A DNA stretch of 9,440 nucleotides from an uncultured Flavobacteriales bacterium (GCA_946480815.1 CAMLLB010000081.1:1-9440); one strand, 5' to 3'; positions 1 through 7,180 are shown, numbered from the stretch's first letter. The notes: a model not told the origin generated them from the sequence alone. Numbers and translations are program-made.

Positions 1-14
1 ATTCGTAATTAATA

Positions 15-2063
15 TCACATTCCCTGGATCAAAAACTCCGTTCTACGATTCTTTGCTTTGTTTTCCGCAGTATCGTTTTCAACCTTCGGTTTTGTTTCAC
101 CATATCCTTTTGCTTCTAAACGATCACCGTCAATTCCAAGTGAGATCAGGTAGTTTTTTACTCCTTTTGCACGTCGGTCGGAAAGATCCAAGTTCTTTGC
201 ATCATCACCATCACTATCCGTGTGACCCTGGATCATGATTTTAATTGTTGGATTTGTTTTTAAGAAACGTGCAAACTCACGCAAAATGAATTTTGATTTT
301 CCCGAAAGTACGTCAGAGTTGTAATCGTATAAAATGTCATTGATGGTGTAAGCTTCACCCACTTTCAATTCTTTTACCTCCAGTTTGTTGTTCAATCGGT
401 TTTCTTTCTTCACGATTTCTTCCTTTGTAATCAGTTTGGAGTCGAAAGCAGCGCCGTCTTTTTTAACTGAAACCATGATATCTTGTGGTTTATCCGTTTT
501 TACAACCACTGCAAATTTTCCGTCGTTTCCATTTACTCGTACTTGTTCTACTTTTTCGGAGTTTTCATAAGCAACTTCAATGGTTGCATTTTCGATAGGT
601 TTTCCGTTCGGATCTTTCAAATCTCCTTTGATGATCGTAACAGCCTTCGGACGTGCTTCTTCATACAGATCGAAGCCGTAAATATCCCATTTTCCCTGTT
701 GCTGAGAGGAAAAATAAGCCAGTTTTCCATCCGTTGAAACGAAAATCCCCACTTCATCGCCTTTCGAGTTGATCGGGTAACCGATGTTCTTCGGTTTGCT
801 CCAAACACCGTTTTCTTCACGCATATAGAAAATGTCCAAACCTCCAACTCCTTTGCGGTCATCGGAAACAGAAGAAACAAAATACAAGGTTTCACTGTCC
901 TGGTGTAAGAACGGGCTTTTATCTTTTCCTGCGGTATTGATCTCGTCAAAAGGTCTCGGAGCTCCCCAGGTCCCGTCCGCATTTCTTTTTACAACAAAAA
1001 CGTCGTTGTCTTTTGTTGTTCTGCGGTTAGCTGTATAGAACAGCGTATTCCCGTCTGCCGACATAGAAGGTTGAGCTTCCCAACCGTCAGGAGTATTGAT
1101 CTTAGGTCCTAAATTAACCAGGTCTGTCCATTGATAATCGGAGGGGTTTGGCCCCGTTTTTTGATACGTAGTGGAATACAGATCACAATTCATATAAGGT
1201 TGGCCGTTTACTTCTGTTTTCTTACAGGCGCAGATAATCATTTCTTTGTTATCCACGGAAACCGTTGCACCGCCATAACTTTGAAAATCCCCTTTATTGA
1301 ATGGCTTCGGGAAAGCTTTTCCACCGTCAAACGCAATTACATCATCTGTTCTGCTGGAATAGGTATAAACTTCCTGTATATTGGAAACGACGTCTCCCAG
1401 GTTTTTCATGTCCTGCTTGCGGGTGTAAAACATTAATAAGTTATCCGGCGAGATCATGGGAAGGTATTCATCGTCTTTTTCCGTACTTACATTCGGAATT
1501 TTTTTCGGGTTGAAGGGAACTTCTTTGGCAAGCATTTCTGTTTCCTCTTTTTGTGAGGCCAATAATTTTTTTACATCGGCAAGCTGTTTGGTGTATTCAG
1601 CACCGTAACGGGAATTATCATTGTTTTTAAACGCAACAAATTTTTGGAACCACGCGGTAGCAGCTTCTTTTTGATCCTGTGTGTAATTAATTACCCCCAG
1701 GTAATAGTAGATATTCGAATGGTAATCCGGACATAGTTCCGCTGCTTTTTCAAACAAACCTTCCGCTTTCAGGAAGCTGCGGTCACCCAGTGACGGATTC
1801 GGGTTTGACTCGTAAGCTTTTCTGCCGGATTCGTATGCATACATCCCGAATTCGTAATAAGGGCCTGCATTATCCGGCTCTGCTTCGATTGCTTTGGCAA
1901 AATTTGCCGCCGCCGACTGAAGATCTGCGGAATTATGACCCGCATCAATCAGTTTTTGAGTTTTTTTAGAAGGAGCTAAACAGGAGGGATCTTCTTCCTG
2001 TGCGTAAAAAGAGTTGTTGAATGCAAGAGAAATTCCAGCAATAAATAAGTAGTTCTTCCACAT
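15..2063 (-). CDS. PorE-like envelope protein: TPR, PD40 propeller, regulatory-like domain, OmpA C-terminus
   Basis: A 682-residue exported protein with four recognisable parts. An N-terminal signal peptide ends near 'FYAQ' (residues 20-22). TPR-like helices span about 35-170. PD40/WD40-type propeller motifs lie at about 200-465 (for example 'PMISPDN', 'PSMSADGNTLFYT', 'GIFVSTDGKLAYFSS'). A carboxypeptidase-regulatory-like beta domain covers about 475-560 and an OmpA-like peptidoglycan-binding domain about 570-680. The OmpA part keeps 'GHTDSDG' (D616) and 'LSDRRA' (R631), the Asp/Arg pair that binds diaminopimelate. This domain order and length match PorE of the type IX secretion system, which ties the secretion machine to peptidoglycan. 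P. gingivalis PorE is a lipoprotein; here C28 is not in a lipobox, so signal peptidase I processing is more likely. Other OmpA/PD40 proteins sit beside PorP/SprF genes, but no such gene is visible here. The role is inferred from architecture. The start ATG lacks a Shine-Dalgarno site. Confidence 0.85.
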   Translation of the reverse strand: MWKNYLFIAGISLAFNNSFYAQEEDPSCLAPSKKTQKLIDAGHNSADLQSAAANFAKAIEAEPDNAGPYYEFGMYAYESGRKAYESNPNPSLGDRSFLKAEGLFEKAAELCPDYHSNIYYYLGVINYTQDQKEAATAWFQKFVAFKNNDNSRYGAEYTKQLADVKKLLASQKEETEMLAKEVPFNPKKIPNVSTEKDDEYLPMISPDNLLMFYTRKQDMKNLGDVVSNIQEVYTYSSRTDDVIAFDGGKAFPKPFNKGDFQSYGGATVSVDNKEMIICACKKTEVNGQPYMNCDLYSTTYQKTGPNPSDYQWTDLVNLGPKINTPDGWEAQPSMSADGNTLFYTANRRTTKDNDVFVVKRNADGTWGAPRPFDEINTAGKDKSPFLHQDSETLYFVSSVSDDRKGVGGLDIFYMREENGVWSKPKNIGYPINSKGDEVGIFVSTDGKLAYFSSQQQGKWDIYGFDLYEEARPKAVTIIKGDLKDPNGKPIENATIEVAYENSEKVEQVRVNGNDGKFAVVVKTDKPQDIMVSVKKDGAAFDSKLITKEEIVKKENRLNNKLEVKELKVGEAYTINDILYDYNSDVLSGKSKFILREFARFLKTNPTIKIMIQGHTDSDGDDAKNLDLSDRRAKGVKNYLISLGIDGDRLEAKGYGETKPKVENDTAENKAKNRRTEFLIQGM

Positions 2064-2144
2064 ATGCGTTAAAATACAATTCGATCAGGCAATAATTATG
2101 CCCAATTCACTATATCGTAATTTGAGCAAAAAGGTTACTCATTT

Positions 2145-2161
2145 TTGAAGAAAATCTTCAA
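2145..2161. promoter_or_regulatory. Palindrome in the divergent intergenic region
   Basis: A perfect 7-base inverted repeat, TTGAAGA and TCTTCAA, separated by AAA. It lies roughly midway between the divergent starts at 2063 and 2250. Flanking bases (GTTA on the left, TAAC near 2175) extend it imperfectly. It could be an operator or a transcript hairpin. I could not place a convincing -33/-7 promoter pair for either gene relative to it. Confidence 0.25.
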
Positions 2162-2216
2162 TGGAGAATTGAAAATAACACTTTCTGGTACGATTTTTTC
2201 TTGCAGCTGATTCTAT

Positions 2217-2242
2217 AATTCGTACGAGGAATTCGTAATTTT
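2217..2242 (+). promoter_or_regulatory. Possible promoter with direct AATTCGTA repeats upstream of the 168-aa gene
   Basis: AATTCGTA occurs at 2217-2224 and again at 2230-2237, 13 bases apart. The second copy runs into TAATTTTA, which matches the Bacteroidota -7 consensus TAnnTTTG except at the last base. It lies just upstream of the ATG at 2250. No good TTG -33 element is at the expected distance, so this is a weak call. Confidence 0.25.
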
Positions 2243-2249
2243 AGAAAAA

Positions 2250-2756
2250 ATGAAACCGATGAAAATGAACTTGTTCTTTAGCCTTAGTCTTTTGATGCTT
2301 GGATTTTTACTTCCCGGAAAATTAAATGCCCAATCAGGTTGCACCGAACAAAAAGTAGGACGAAGCTATTTCAGTATCTGTTCCGATAATATCGTGACGG
2401 AGAAAAAGAAACTGTTTCTTACAACCAAATCAATTCCAAAGAAAATCGACGGAAAGAACACCTTTAAAATAGTTCATTATTACGTTGCCAATCGAAAAAC
2501 AGTGGAAACCGATGAAGTGTTCCTGGAATACAGCAAATTCTTAAATAACCTGGAAACACATGCTTTTTTTGTGAACGGGAAGGAATTTACGGGAGTCTTG
2601 AAAATCGCATTACCGTTTAAAAACGGAGGAGTGAGTACCAATTATGATGGCTACGATCTGCTGACTTACGAGTTCAAAGAAGGAAGATTTGTTTCGAAAA
2701 GTAAATTAACGGATGTTGAATTGGAAAAGGAGAAACCAGTTATTCGTCCGCAATGA
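2250..2756 (+). CDS. Secreted protein of unknown function, 168 aa
   Basis: I do not recognise a family. The first 28 residues form a signal peptide: lysines at 2 and 5, a hydrophobic run at about 8-21, and a cleavage-like 'LNAQ'. This predicts export to the periplasm or outside. The mature part is about 140 residues, rich in Lys, Phe, Tyr and beta-prone stretches, with two early cysteines (C31, C44) that could form a disulfide and no later cysteine. No catalytic motif stands out. Possible starts are the ATGs at 2250, 2259 and 2265; the first gives a normal positively charged n-region, and all three keep the signal peptide. It is transcribed divergently from the PorE-like gene. The secreted ankyrin gene follows on the same strand 160 bases later, beyond an array of hairpins, so co-transcription is uncertain. 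Confidence 0.75.
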   Translation: MKPMKMNLFFSLSLLMLGFLLPGKLNAQSGCTEQKVGRSYFSICSDNIVTEKKKLFLTTKSIPKKIDGKNTFKIVHYYVANRKTVETDEVFLEYSKFLNNLETHAFFVNGKEFTGVLKIALPFKNGGVSTNYDGYDLLTYEFKEGRFVSKSKLTDVELEKEKPVIRPQ

Positions 2757-2857
2757 GAGCCAGCCGCGGCTGGCGAAGAAGAACAAACGTAGTTTGTGAA
2801 GACTGAGTCAAGCAATCACAAATTGCTTTAGGCGAAGGACAGCAAGCGTTAGCGCAA
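2757..2857 (+). repeat. Post-stop hairpin array, copy 1 of a dispersed repeat family
   Basis: It starts directly after the TGA of the 168-aa gene. In order it holds a perfect 16-base palindrome GCCAGCCGCGGCTGGC (2759-2774), a small stem ACAAAC/GTTTGT around GTA (2783-2797), and a 7-base stem AAGCAAT/ATTGCTT with a 5-base loop (2810-2828). A tail at 2825-2857 then contains the blocks GCTTTAG, CGAAGGA, CAAGC and TTAGCGCAA in order. The same tail blocks, in the same order, occur on the minus strand after the O-methyltransferase stop (5151-5180). Both copies have 'TGA-GA-hairpin' at the upstream end. The stems lack a T-run on this strand, so they look more like mRNA 3'-end or REP-like structures than a classic terminator. 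Confidence 0.7.
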
Positions 2858-2870
2858 TTAAAAAAACAAT

Positions 2871-2882
2871 CCGCCATGGCGG
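2871..2882. promoter_or_regulatory. Perfect palindrome CCGCCATGGCGG upstream of the ankyrin gene
   Basis: A 12-base perfect palindrome, GC-rich within an AT-rich stretch, 34 bases before the ankyrin start. Read on the minus strand it is followed after four bases by a run of seven T, the shape of an intrinsic terminator for minus-strand transcription, although no minus-strand gene enters from that side. On the plus strand it could be an operator or a leader hairpin for the ankyrin gene. The function is unproven. Confidence 0.4.
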
Positions 2883-2916
2883 TTCAATAAATAAACACAA
2901 AAATTACTACCCATTC

Positions 2917-5037
2917 ATGAAATACTTACTACTAAGCTGCTTATTACTTGCATCATTCTCCGGGTTTTCCCAGGATGACGAAGATGAACCGGAAGTAACT
3001 GAAAAAACACCCGTTGAATCATCCTTGGTCAAGGCGGTGAGAGCCAAAAATTTAGCTGAAGTAAAACGCCTGGTCCAAACCGGTGCTGATGTCAATGAAG
3101 CCAGTAATCCGTTTGACCGTAAACCTGATCCATTGTTAATCGCCGTAACAGAAAATTCGCAGGAAATTGCCAAATACCTTTTATCACAGGGAGCTTCGTG
3201 CCGTGTGGGCCTGTGTGATGCCATTGAAACGGGAGATATTGCCTGGGTAACATTTCTGATTGATCACGGGTTCAAATGTTCCGATGGAGTGCTGAATGCG
3301 GTAGAAGCAAATAAACCGCAAATGGTTTGTTTCCTGGTGGAACAAGGGTTTAAGGTCAACTTTTCGCAAAAACGCAGAACGGGTTTATTCCGCAAACACT
3401 ATGTTTCACCTATGAGCGCTGCAATCAGCATGAATTCGAATGATATGGTCTATTACCTGGTAAAAGGCGGGGCAGATGCGGACGATGCATTTGCTTATGC
3501 GGTTGAAGGAGGTCATATCAAACTGGGACAGCAATTGATCGATTTGAACCTGAACAGGGATAAAATGTTCTTTAGTTGTTTCAGGAATAAATCGTTGGTA
3601 CTGGCTAAATACTGTATCCAGAAAGGAGTAGACAAAAATGTCCTGGACAAGGATGGTTTGAATGCGTATCACTACTCTGTGAAAGCCGGATACAAAGAAG
3701 GAATGGATTATTGTATCAATGAATTGAAACTGGACCCGGACCAAAAAACAGGTACAAATGAGACTTCACTGATGCTCGCTTCTTCTTCCGGAAGTTTAGT
3801 GGTGTTTAATGAGGTGTTTGCTTCTCAAAAAGGAACACTGGAAGCTATGAATGTAGAAGGAGAAACGGCTCTTTTTTATGCTCTGAAGTCCGGTAACCTG
3901 GCAATAATGGAATATTTGATAACAGCAGGAGCAAATGTCAATCATCAAAATACATTGGGTAATACGGTGTTTATGTTATCTGCAAACAGGGATTCGAAAG
4001 AATGCTATGATTTCCTGAAGCAAGCCAAACCGGATTTGAAACTCAAAAACAATAAGGGCCAGAATATCATTAGTTTTCTGATGAGCTCTTCCTCTTCGTA
4101 TACGAATAATGCACGGGAAATATTGGAATTGAATGATATGGGGGCTTCTTTGGATGTGAAATCCCTGAACGGTGAAACAATCGCATTTTATGCAATGAAT
4201 TCATCCAACATGGACTTGCTGGTCCGTGCAAAAAACAATGGTGCAAACATGGATGCCTATGATTCGAGAGGCTTAAGGCCAAGCACCTCCAATGGAGAGA
4301 TTATCCGGTTTGCGGTGGCAAATGGCTGTAATCCGAATCGGGAAGATACCTGGGGCGATTCATACCTGACCCAAGCAATTAAAGACAATCAAATAGATTT
4401 GGCTTTGTTCTTAATTCGAAACGGAGCAGATGTAAATTGGAAAAAAAGAGGAGAGGAGCCGTTTATATTTGAAGTGGTGCGAAATAATAATTTACAGGGA
4501 CTTCAACTGCTGATAGATAACGGGGCAAAAGTGAATACCATGAATCGCAGGGGAGAAAGCTTAATGGATATTGCAATAGAAGAAAGCGATGCGGGTATTG
4601 TGAGTTATTTGAAGGGTAAAGGAGCGAAAACAAAGACCGAATTGGCAGAATTGGAAGTGATCCGGTCGAAAGAAATCCTGAAATTGGACCAATTGATCGT
4701 GGATAAGAATATGCCCGAAGTTTTGGCACTTTTGAATAAGTACCCGGATGTGATCCTGTCGAAAGCACAAGTCAGTAACCTGGCGGTTTTGAGTGTGGAA
4801 AAGAGTAATCTTCCCTTATTGCAACGCCTGATCGAAAAAGAAGGAATGAACATCAATCAATCCCTGAATTTCCAGGAACAGAACTTATTACATATTGCTG
4901 CCGGTACCGGGAACCTGGATTTGATCCGTCTCCTGATCAATAAAGGGGCCGATTACAAAAAGAAAGATGCCTACGACAAACTGCCGGTGGATTACTCCAA
5001 ATCGAAAGAAGTGAAGAAATACTTAAATTCCCTTTAA
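2917..5037 (+). CDS. Secreted ankyrin-repeat protein, 706 aa
   Basis: A large exported repeat protein. Residues 1-19 are a signal peptide ending 'GFSQ', followed by an acidic stretch. The rest is mostly ankyrin-type helix-turn-helix repeats. Clear ones are at about 36-60 ('GADVN'), 92-148, 165-213, 315-345 (keeps 'GETALFYALKSGN' and 'GANVN'), 489-571 ('GADVN', 'GAKVN') and 656-684 ('LLHIAAGTGNLDLIRLLINKGAD'). Between them are diverged repeats and one less regular stretch at about 575-650. Ankyrin arrays bind protein partners; no enzymatic domain is visible, so it probably acts as a periplasmic or surface scaffold or binding protein. Cys8 lies too close to the N-terminus for a normal lipobox. 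There is no type IX C-terminal sorting domain: the protein ends in charged helix. The start ATG lacks a Shine-Dalgarno site, as is usual in this phylum. The partner is unknown. Confidence 0.88.
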   Translation: MKYLLLSCLLLASFSGFSQDDEDEPEVTEKTPVESSLVKAVRAKNLAEVKRLVQTGADVNEASNPFDRKPDPLLIAVTENSQEIAKYLLSQGASCRVGLCDAIETGDIAWVTFLIDHGFKCSDGVLNAVEANKPQMVCFLVEQGFKVNFSQKRRTGLFRKHYVSPMSAAISMNSNDMVYYLVKGGADADDAFAYAVEGGHIKLGQQLIDLNLNRDKMFFSCFRNKSLVLAKYCIQKGVDKNVLDKDGLNAYHYSVKAGYKEGMDYCINELKLDPDQKTGTNETSLMLASSSGSLVVFNEVFASQKGTLEAMNVEGETALFYALKSGNLAIMEYLITAGANVNHQNTLGNTVFMLSANRDSKECYDFLKQAKPDLKLKNNKGQNIISFLMSSSSSYTNNAREILELNDMGASLDVKSLNGETIAFYAMNSSNMDLLVRAKNNGANMDAYDSRGLRPSTSNGEIIRFAVANGCNPNREDTWGDSYLTQAIKDNQIDLALFLIRNGADVNWKKRGEEPFIFEVVRNNNLQGLQLLIDNGAKVNTMNRRGESLMDIAIEESDAGIVSYLKGKGAKTKTELAELEVIRSKEILKLDQLIVDKNMPEVLALLNKYPDVILSKAQVSNLAVLSVEKSNLPLLQRLIEKEGMNINQSLNFQEQNLLHIAAGTGNLDLIRLLINKGADYKKKDAYDKLPVDYSKSKEVKKYLNSL

Positions 5038-5065
5038 ATATTTAATTAGCAATTATCAATGGTTT

Positions 5066-5111
5066 AATTATCAAGAGGTTTTCTCAAAAAAGAAGAATCC
5101 TCTTGATAATT
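5066..5111. terminator. Bidirectional hairpin between convergent genes
   Basis: A perfect 13-base inverted repeat: AATTATCAAGAGG at 5066-5078 pairs with CCTCTTGATAATT at 5099-5111, around a 20-base AT-rich spacer with a minor inner TTCT/AGAA pairing. It lies 28 bases after the ankyrin stop and before the end of the minus-strand operon, the right place to stop transcription from both sides. The arms are echoed by extra direct copies, AATTATCAA at 5051-5059 and GATAATT at 5112-5118, so the structure grew from short tandem units. No strong T-run follows either side. Confidence 0.6.
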
Positions 5112-5148
5112 GATAATTACTTCATTAATAATTAAAAGGAGACTGAAT

Positions 5149-5223
5149 GCTTGCGCTAAAGCTTGTTCCTTCGCTAAAGCTTCGGCGTCATGCGAACAGC
5201 ATAAGCGTAGCGGAGCCGAAGTC
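5149..5223 (-). repeat. Post-stop hairpin repeat, copy 2 of the dispersed family
   Basis: On the minus strand it begins immediately after the O-methyltransferase TGA. First comes a long hairpin with outer stem CTTCGGC/GCCGAAG (5215-5221 with 5180-5186) and an inner stem ATGC/GCAT (5190-5193 with 5199-5202). Then comes a tail in which an 11-base unit AAGCTTTAGCG is directly repeated 18 bases apart (5172-5182 and 5154-5164). The tail shares the blocks GCTTTAG, CGAAGGA, CAAGC and TTAGCGCAA with the copy at 2825-2857: 28 of its 30 bases align, with short indels. Orientation relative to the upstream gene is the same in both copies. Confidence 0.7.
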
Positions 5224-5865
5224 TCATTTTTTCCGTGCGATCATAATTCCGTCCCGAATCGGAAGCAGGATGTTTTCGACCCGTGGATCATGTTGGATCA
5301 ATTCATTGAATTCTTTCAGTAATTGTGTGTCCTTGTCAATTTTTCCTTCGGTTTGCACGACCTTTCCCGACCACAAAACGTTATCCGAGAAGATGTATCC
5401 TCCCGGTTTCACTTTGTCGAAAACCAGGTTATAGTAATTGATGTAGTTTAGTTTGTCCGCATCAATAAAAACGAGGTCGAATTGCTCGTTCAAAGCAGGA
5501 ATTTCTTCCATGGCATTGCAAATGCGGTAATCTACTTTCGAAGCGTATTCACTTTCGGCAATATAGGTGCGAACGAAATCTTCCAGTTGTGCATTGATAT
5601 CCAGTGTGATGATCTTTCCGTTTTCGGTTAACCCTTCTGCCATACACAATGCAGAATACCCGGTATATGTCCCGATTTCCAGGATGCGTTCCGGACGGAT
5701 CATTTTCGAAAGTAAACTCAATAAGCGCCCCTGAAAATGTCCGCTCAACATACGCGGTTGCAGGATATTTACATGGGTATCGCGGTTTAACTTTGCCAAT
5801 AAAGCGGATTCTGCCGTTGTATGAGCGCAGCAGTAATCGTCAAGCGCCTGATCAATAAATTCCAT
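5224..5865 (-). CDS. Class I SAM-dependent O-methyltransferase (catechol/caffeoyl-CoA OMT family)
   Basis: A 213-residue cytosolic enzyme that transfers a methyl group from S-adenosylmethionine to a hydroxyl, typically a catechol, with a divalent metal (O-methyltransferase family 3). The SAM motif I is 'RILEIGTYTGYS' (about 60-71), the ribose-binding acidic residue lies in 'IITLDIN' (D89), and 'FIDADK' (133-138) and 'FSDNVLW' (159-165) supply the expected metal ligands D135, D161 and N162. Length is normal for bacterial members. The frame is open upstream to 6000, but that extra 45 residues overlaps the DUF1569 gene in another frame and is not methyltransferase-like. The ATG at 5863-5865 gives a typical N-terminus and starts one base after the preceding gene's stop, so translation is probably coupled. 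It is the last gene of the three-gene operon; the natural substrate cannot be read from sequence. Confidence 0.92.
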   Translation of the reverse strand: MEFIDQALDDYCCAHTTAESALLAKLNRDTHVNILQPRMLSGHFQGRLLSLLSKMIRPERILEIGTYTGYSALCMAEGLTENGKIITLDINAQLEDFVRTYIAESEYASKVDYRICNAMEEIPALNEQFDLVFIDADKLNYINYYNLVFDKVKPGGYIFSDNVLWSGKVVQTEGKIDKDTQLLKEFNELIQHDPRVENILLPIRDGIMIARKK

Positions 5866-5866
5866 G

Positions 5867-6322
5867 TTATACCCCGAATTGCTGTAAATGATGGTCCAAA
5901 TGCTTGTACATTCCCAATCCCCATTGTTCTTTCGTAAGATTCCCGAAGAAGGAATGCGGAGCAGCCGTGCATTTTTCCATTCCACCTTCCTGGAAAGCAA
6001 CTAAATGATCGATCAGTTCTTTCTTTGCTTTTTCAAAATCGGAAGTCGTGGTAATGATAAAATCTTTGTGTGTCGGACTGTTTTTCGGAACAGGTTTATC
6101 GTTGTAGAACGATTTTTTTATCATACTTCCAAGGATGTAGCTGATAAACATGCGTTTCAATTCCTTTTGCCCGCGAGCCACTTTCATTGTTTCACTGCAA
6201 TGCTCGAGCATTTGGGAAGCATTCATTTTTCCCCAAAGCGCTGGCGTGTTTGCTTCTAATTGATTGATTCGATCAATGCTTAAATCCAAAGCTTGTTTCG
6301 AAAAGAGTGTTTTTTTGATCAT
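5867..6322 (-). CDS. DUF1569 / DinB-fold protein
   Basis: A 151-residue protein resembling the DUF1569 family, related to the DinB/YfiT four-helix bundle. Matching features are 'LWGKMNASQMLEHC' near residues 29-42, 'HSFFGNLTKEQWG' at 123-135, and the ending 'MYKHLDHHLQQFG' at 138-150. Histidines H41, H141 and H145 (or H144) are placed as in metal-binding members. Some DinB-fold proteins are metal-dependent thiol transferases; for DUF1569 the reaction is not established and I make no substrate claim. There is no signal peptide, so it is probably cytosolic. The start lies three bases after the FkbM-like stop, with AAAGG seven bases upstream serving as a plausible Shine-Dalgarno. The stop is one base before the O-methyltransferase start, so the three genes form one tight operon. 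Confidence 0.85.
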   Translation of the reverse strand: MIKKTLFSKQALDLSIDRINQLEANTPALWGKMNASQMLEHCSETMKVARGQKELKRMFISYILGSMIKKSFYNDKPVPKNSPTHKDFIITTTSDFEKAKKELIDHLVAFQEGGMEKCTAAPHSFFGNLTKEQWGLGMYKHLDHHLQQFGV

Positions 6323-6325
6323 AAA

Positions 6326-7180
6326 TTAACCTTTAATATATTCCCAATCTTTAATTTCATTGAACTTCAGGTAATCCGCTTTTGCTTTCGGATGCCACAA
6401 AGTTGATTCAGGGGAAACGCTCGGTACTTCTTCTAAAAGTAAATCTTTTCTGATATAAATCTGGTTCATTCCCAAATCGTTTGCACCAACGAGGCGATAA
6501 CCTTTCTTTTCAGCCAGTTTATTCATCGCGATAACACTCGCTCCGTGATAGATCGGGTGTTTCCCGGGATACATATAATTCGGGTCGTAGGGAACGACAA
6601 TGTCCTCCAAACCGAATTCGGTGTGGGTTTCAATCACGACCACTTTCGGTTGAACAACCGTCAATGCGTCCCAAACCCAATAATCATTTCCGTCAATGTC
6701 AATGGAAAGTAATTCAATTTCTCCGGAAAGTCCGGCTTTTGAGATCAATTCGTTGATATTCTCACGCTTAATGATCGCTTGAATATACCGTGGCTTCGGA
6801 TGGTACGGGGTTGGAATTTTGGAGTAAAACTTCTCTCCGCGACGGATTAGTTTCGGGTCGCCTTCAAAAAACAAACCCGACCAGCCAAAATGGATTGCCA
6901 GGTTACTGCAATTGCTGTTGATCCCGTCGTTGGAACCGATTTCGATAAAAGTTTTACTGCCTTCACCCATCAAAGAGAACAGGAACAATAGCAGCCCGTC
7001 TTCCTCAAATTGGGAGAAAACCTTGAATCCGGTTGTATTAAAAGCAGGGACCTGTTGGTTCTTTTGCGCAAGCTGATACTGTTGCATCAATGCGCGTTGT
7101 TGAATTCCAACGGAAGGATGCAGTTTATCACGATGTATGCGTTTGCTGAAATAGTATTTAACCAGATTTTTTAGCCACAT
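6326..7180 (-). CDS. FkbM-like SAM-dependent methyltransferase
   Basis: A 284-residue protein with a Rossmann methyltransferase core. SAM motif I is 'FIEIGSNDG' (78-86). An acidic residue after the next strand ('FFEGDP', 104-109) would bind the ribose. 'LLSIDIDGNDYWVWDAL' (158-173) is the FkbM-type motif, followed by 'VVVIETH' (180-186). FkbM-family enzymes O-methylate sugars or polyketides. The first 50 residues are basic and helical, without a clean signal peptide. The C-terminal 'MNQIYIRKDLL' is an ordinary closing strand. Related sequences are often annotated only as hypothetical, so the family link is moderate. It is the first gene of the operon with the DUF1569 protein and the O-methyltransferase. 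A 76-base hairpin lies upstream, and I found no clear -7/-33 promoter before it. Acceptor substrate is unknown; surface-glycan modification is a guess. Confidence 0.75.
   Translation of the reverse strand: MWLKNLVKYYFSKRIHRDKLHPSVGIQQRALMQQYQLAQKNQQVPAFNTTGFKVFSQFEEDGLLLFLFSLMGEGSKTFIEIGSNDGINSNCSNLAIHFGWSGLFFEGDPKLIRRGEKFYSKIPTPYHPKPRYIQAIIKRENINELISKAGLSGEIELLSIDIDGNDYWVWDALTVVQPKVVVIETHTEFGLEDIVVPYDPNYMYPGKHPIYHGASVIAMNKLAEKKGYRLVGANDLGMNQIYIRKDLLLEEVPSVSPESTLWHPKAKADYLKFNEIKDWEYIKG

Noticed and set aside
617..982. Minus-strand frame of 121 codons inside the PorE-like gene
   Set aside because: Same strand but a different frame, overlapping a well-supported coding region, with low-complexity basic composition and no domain.
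2759..2882. A structured small RNA or riboswitch between the 168-aa and ankyrin genes
   Set aside because: Separate short hairpins without a conserved core I recognise. The sharing of the tail with another 3' end fits a repeat family better.
3406..3744. Minus-strand frame of 112 codons within the ankyrin gene
   Set aside because: Antisense shadow of the ankyrin repeats. The sense frame has clear repeat motifs and a signal peptide.
5866..6000. N-terminal extension of the O-methyltransferase frame by 45 residues
   Set aside because: It lies wholly over the DUF1569 gene in another frame, does not resemble the family, and an ATG at 5865 gives the normal N-terminus.
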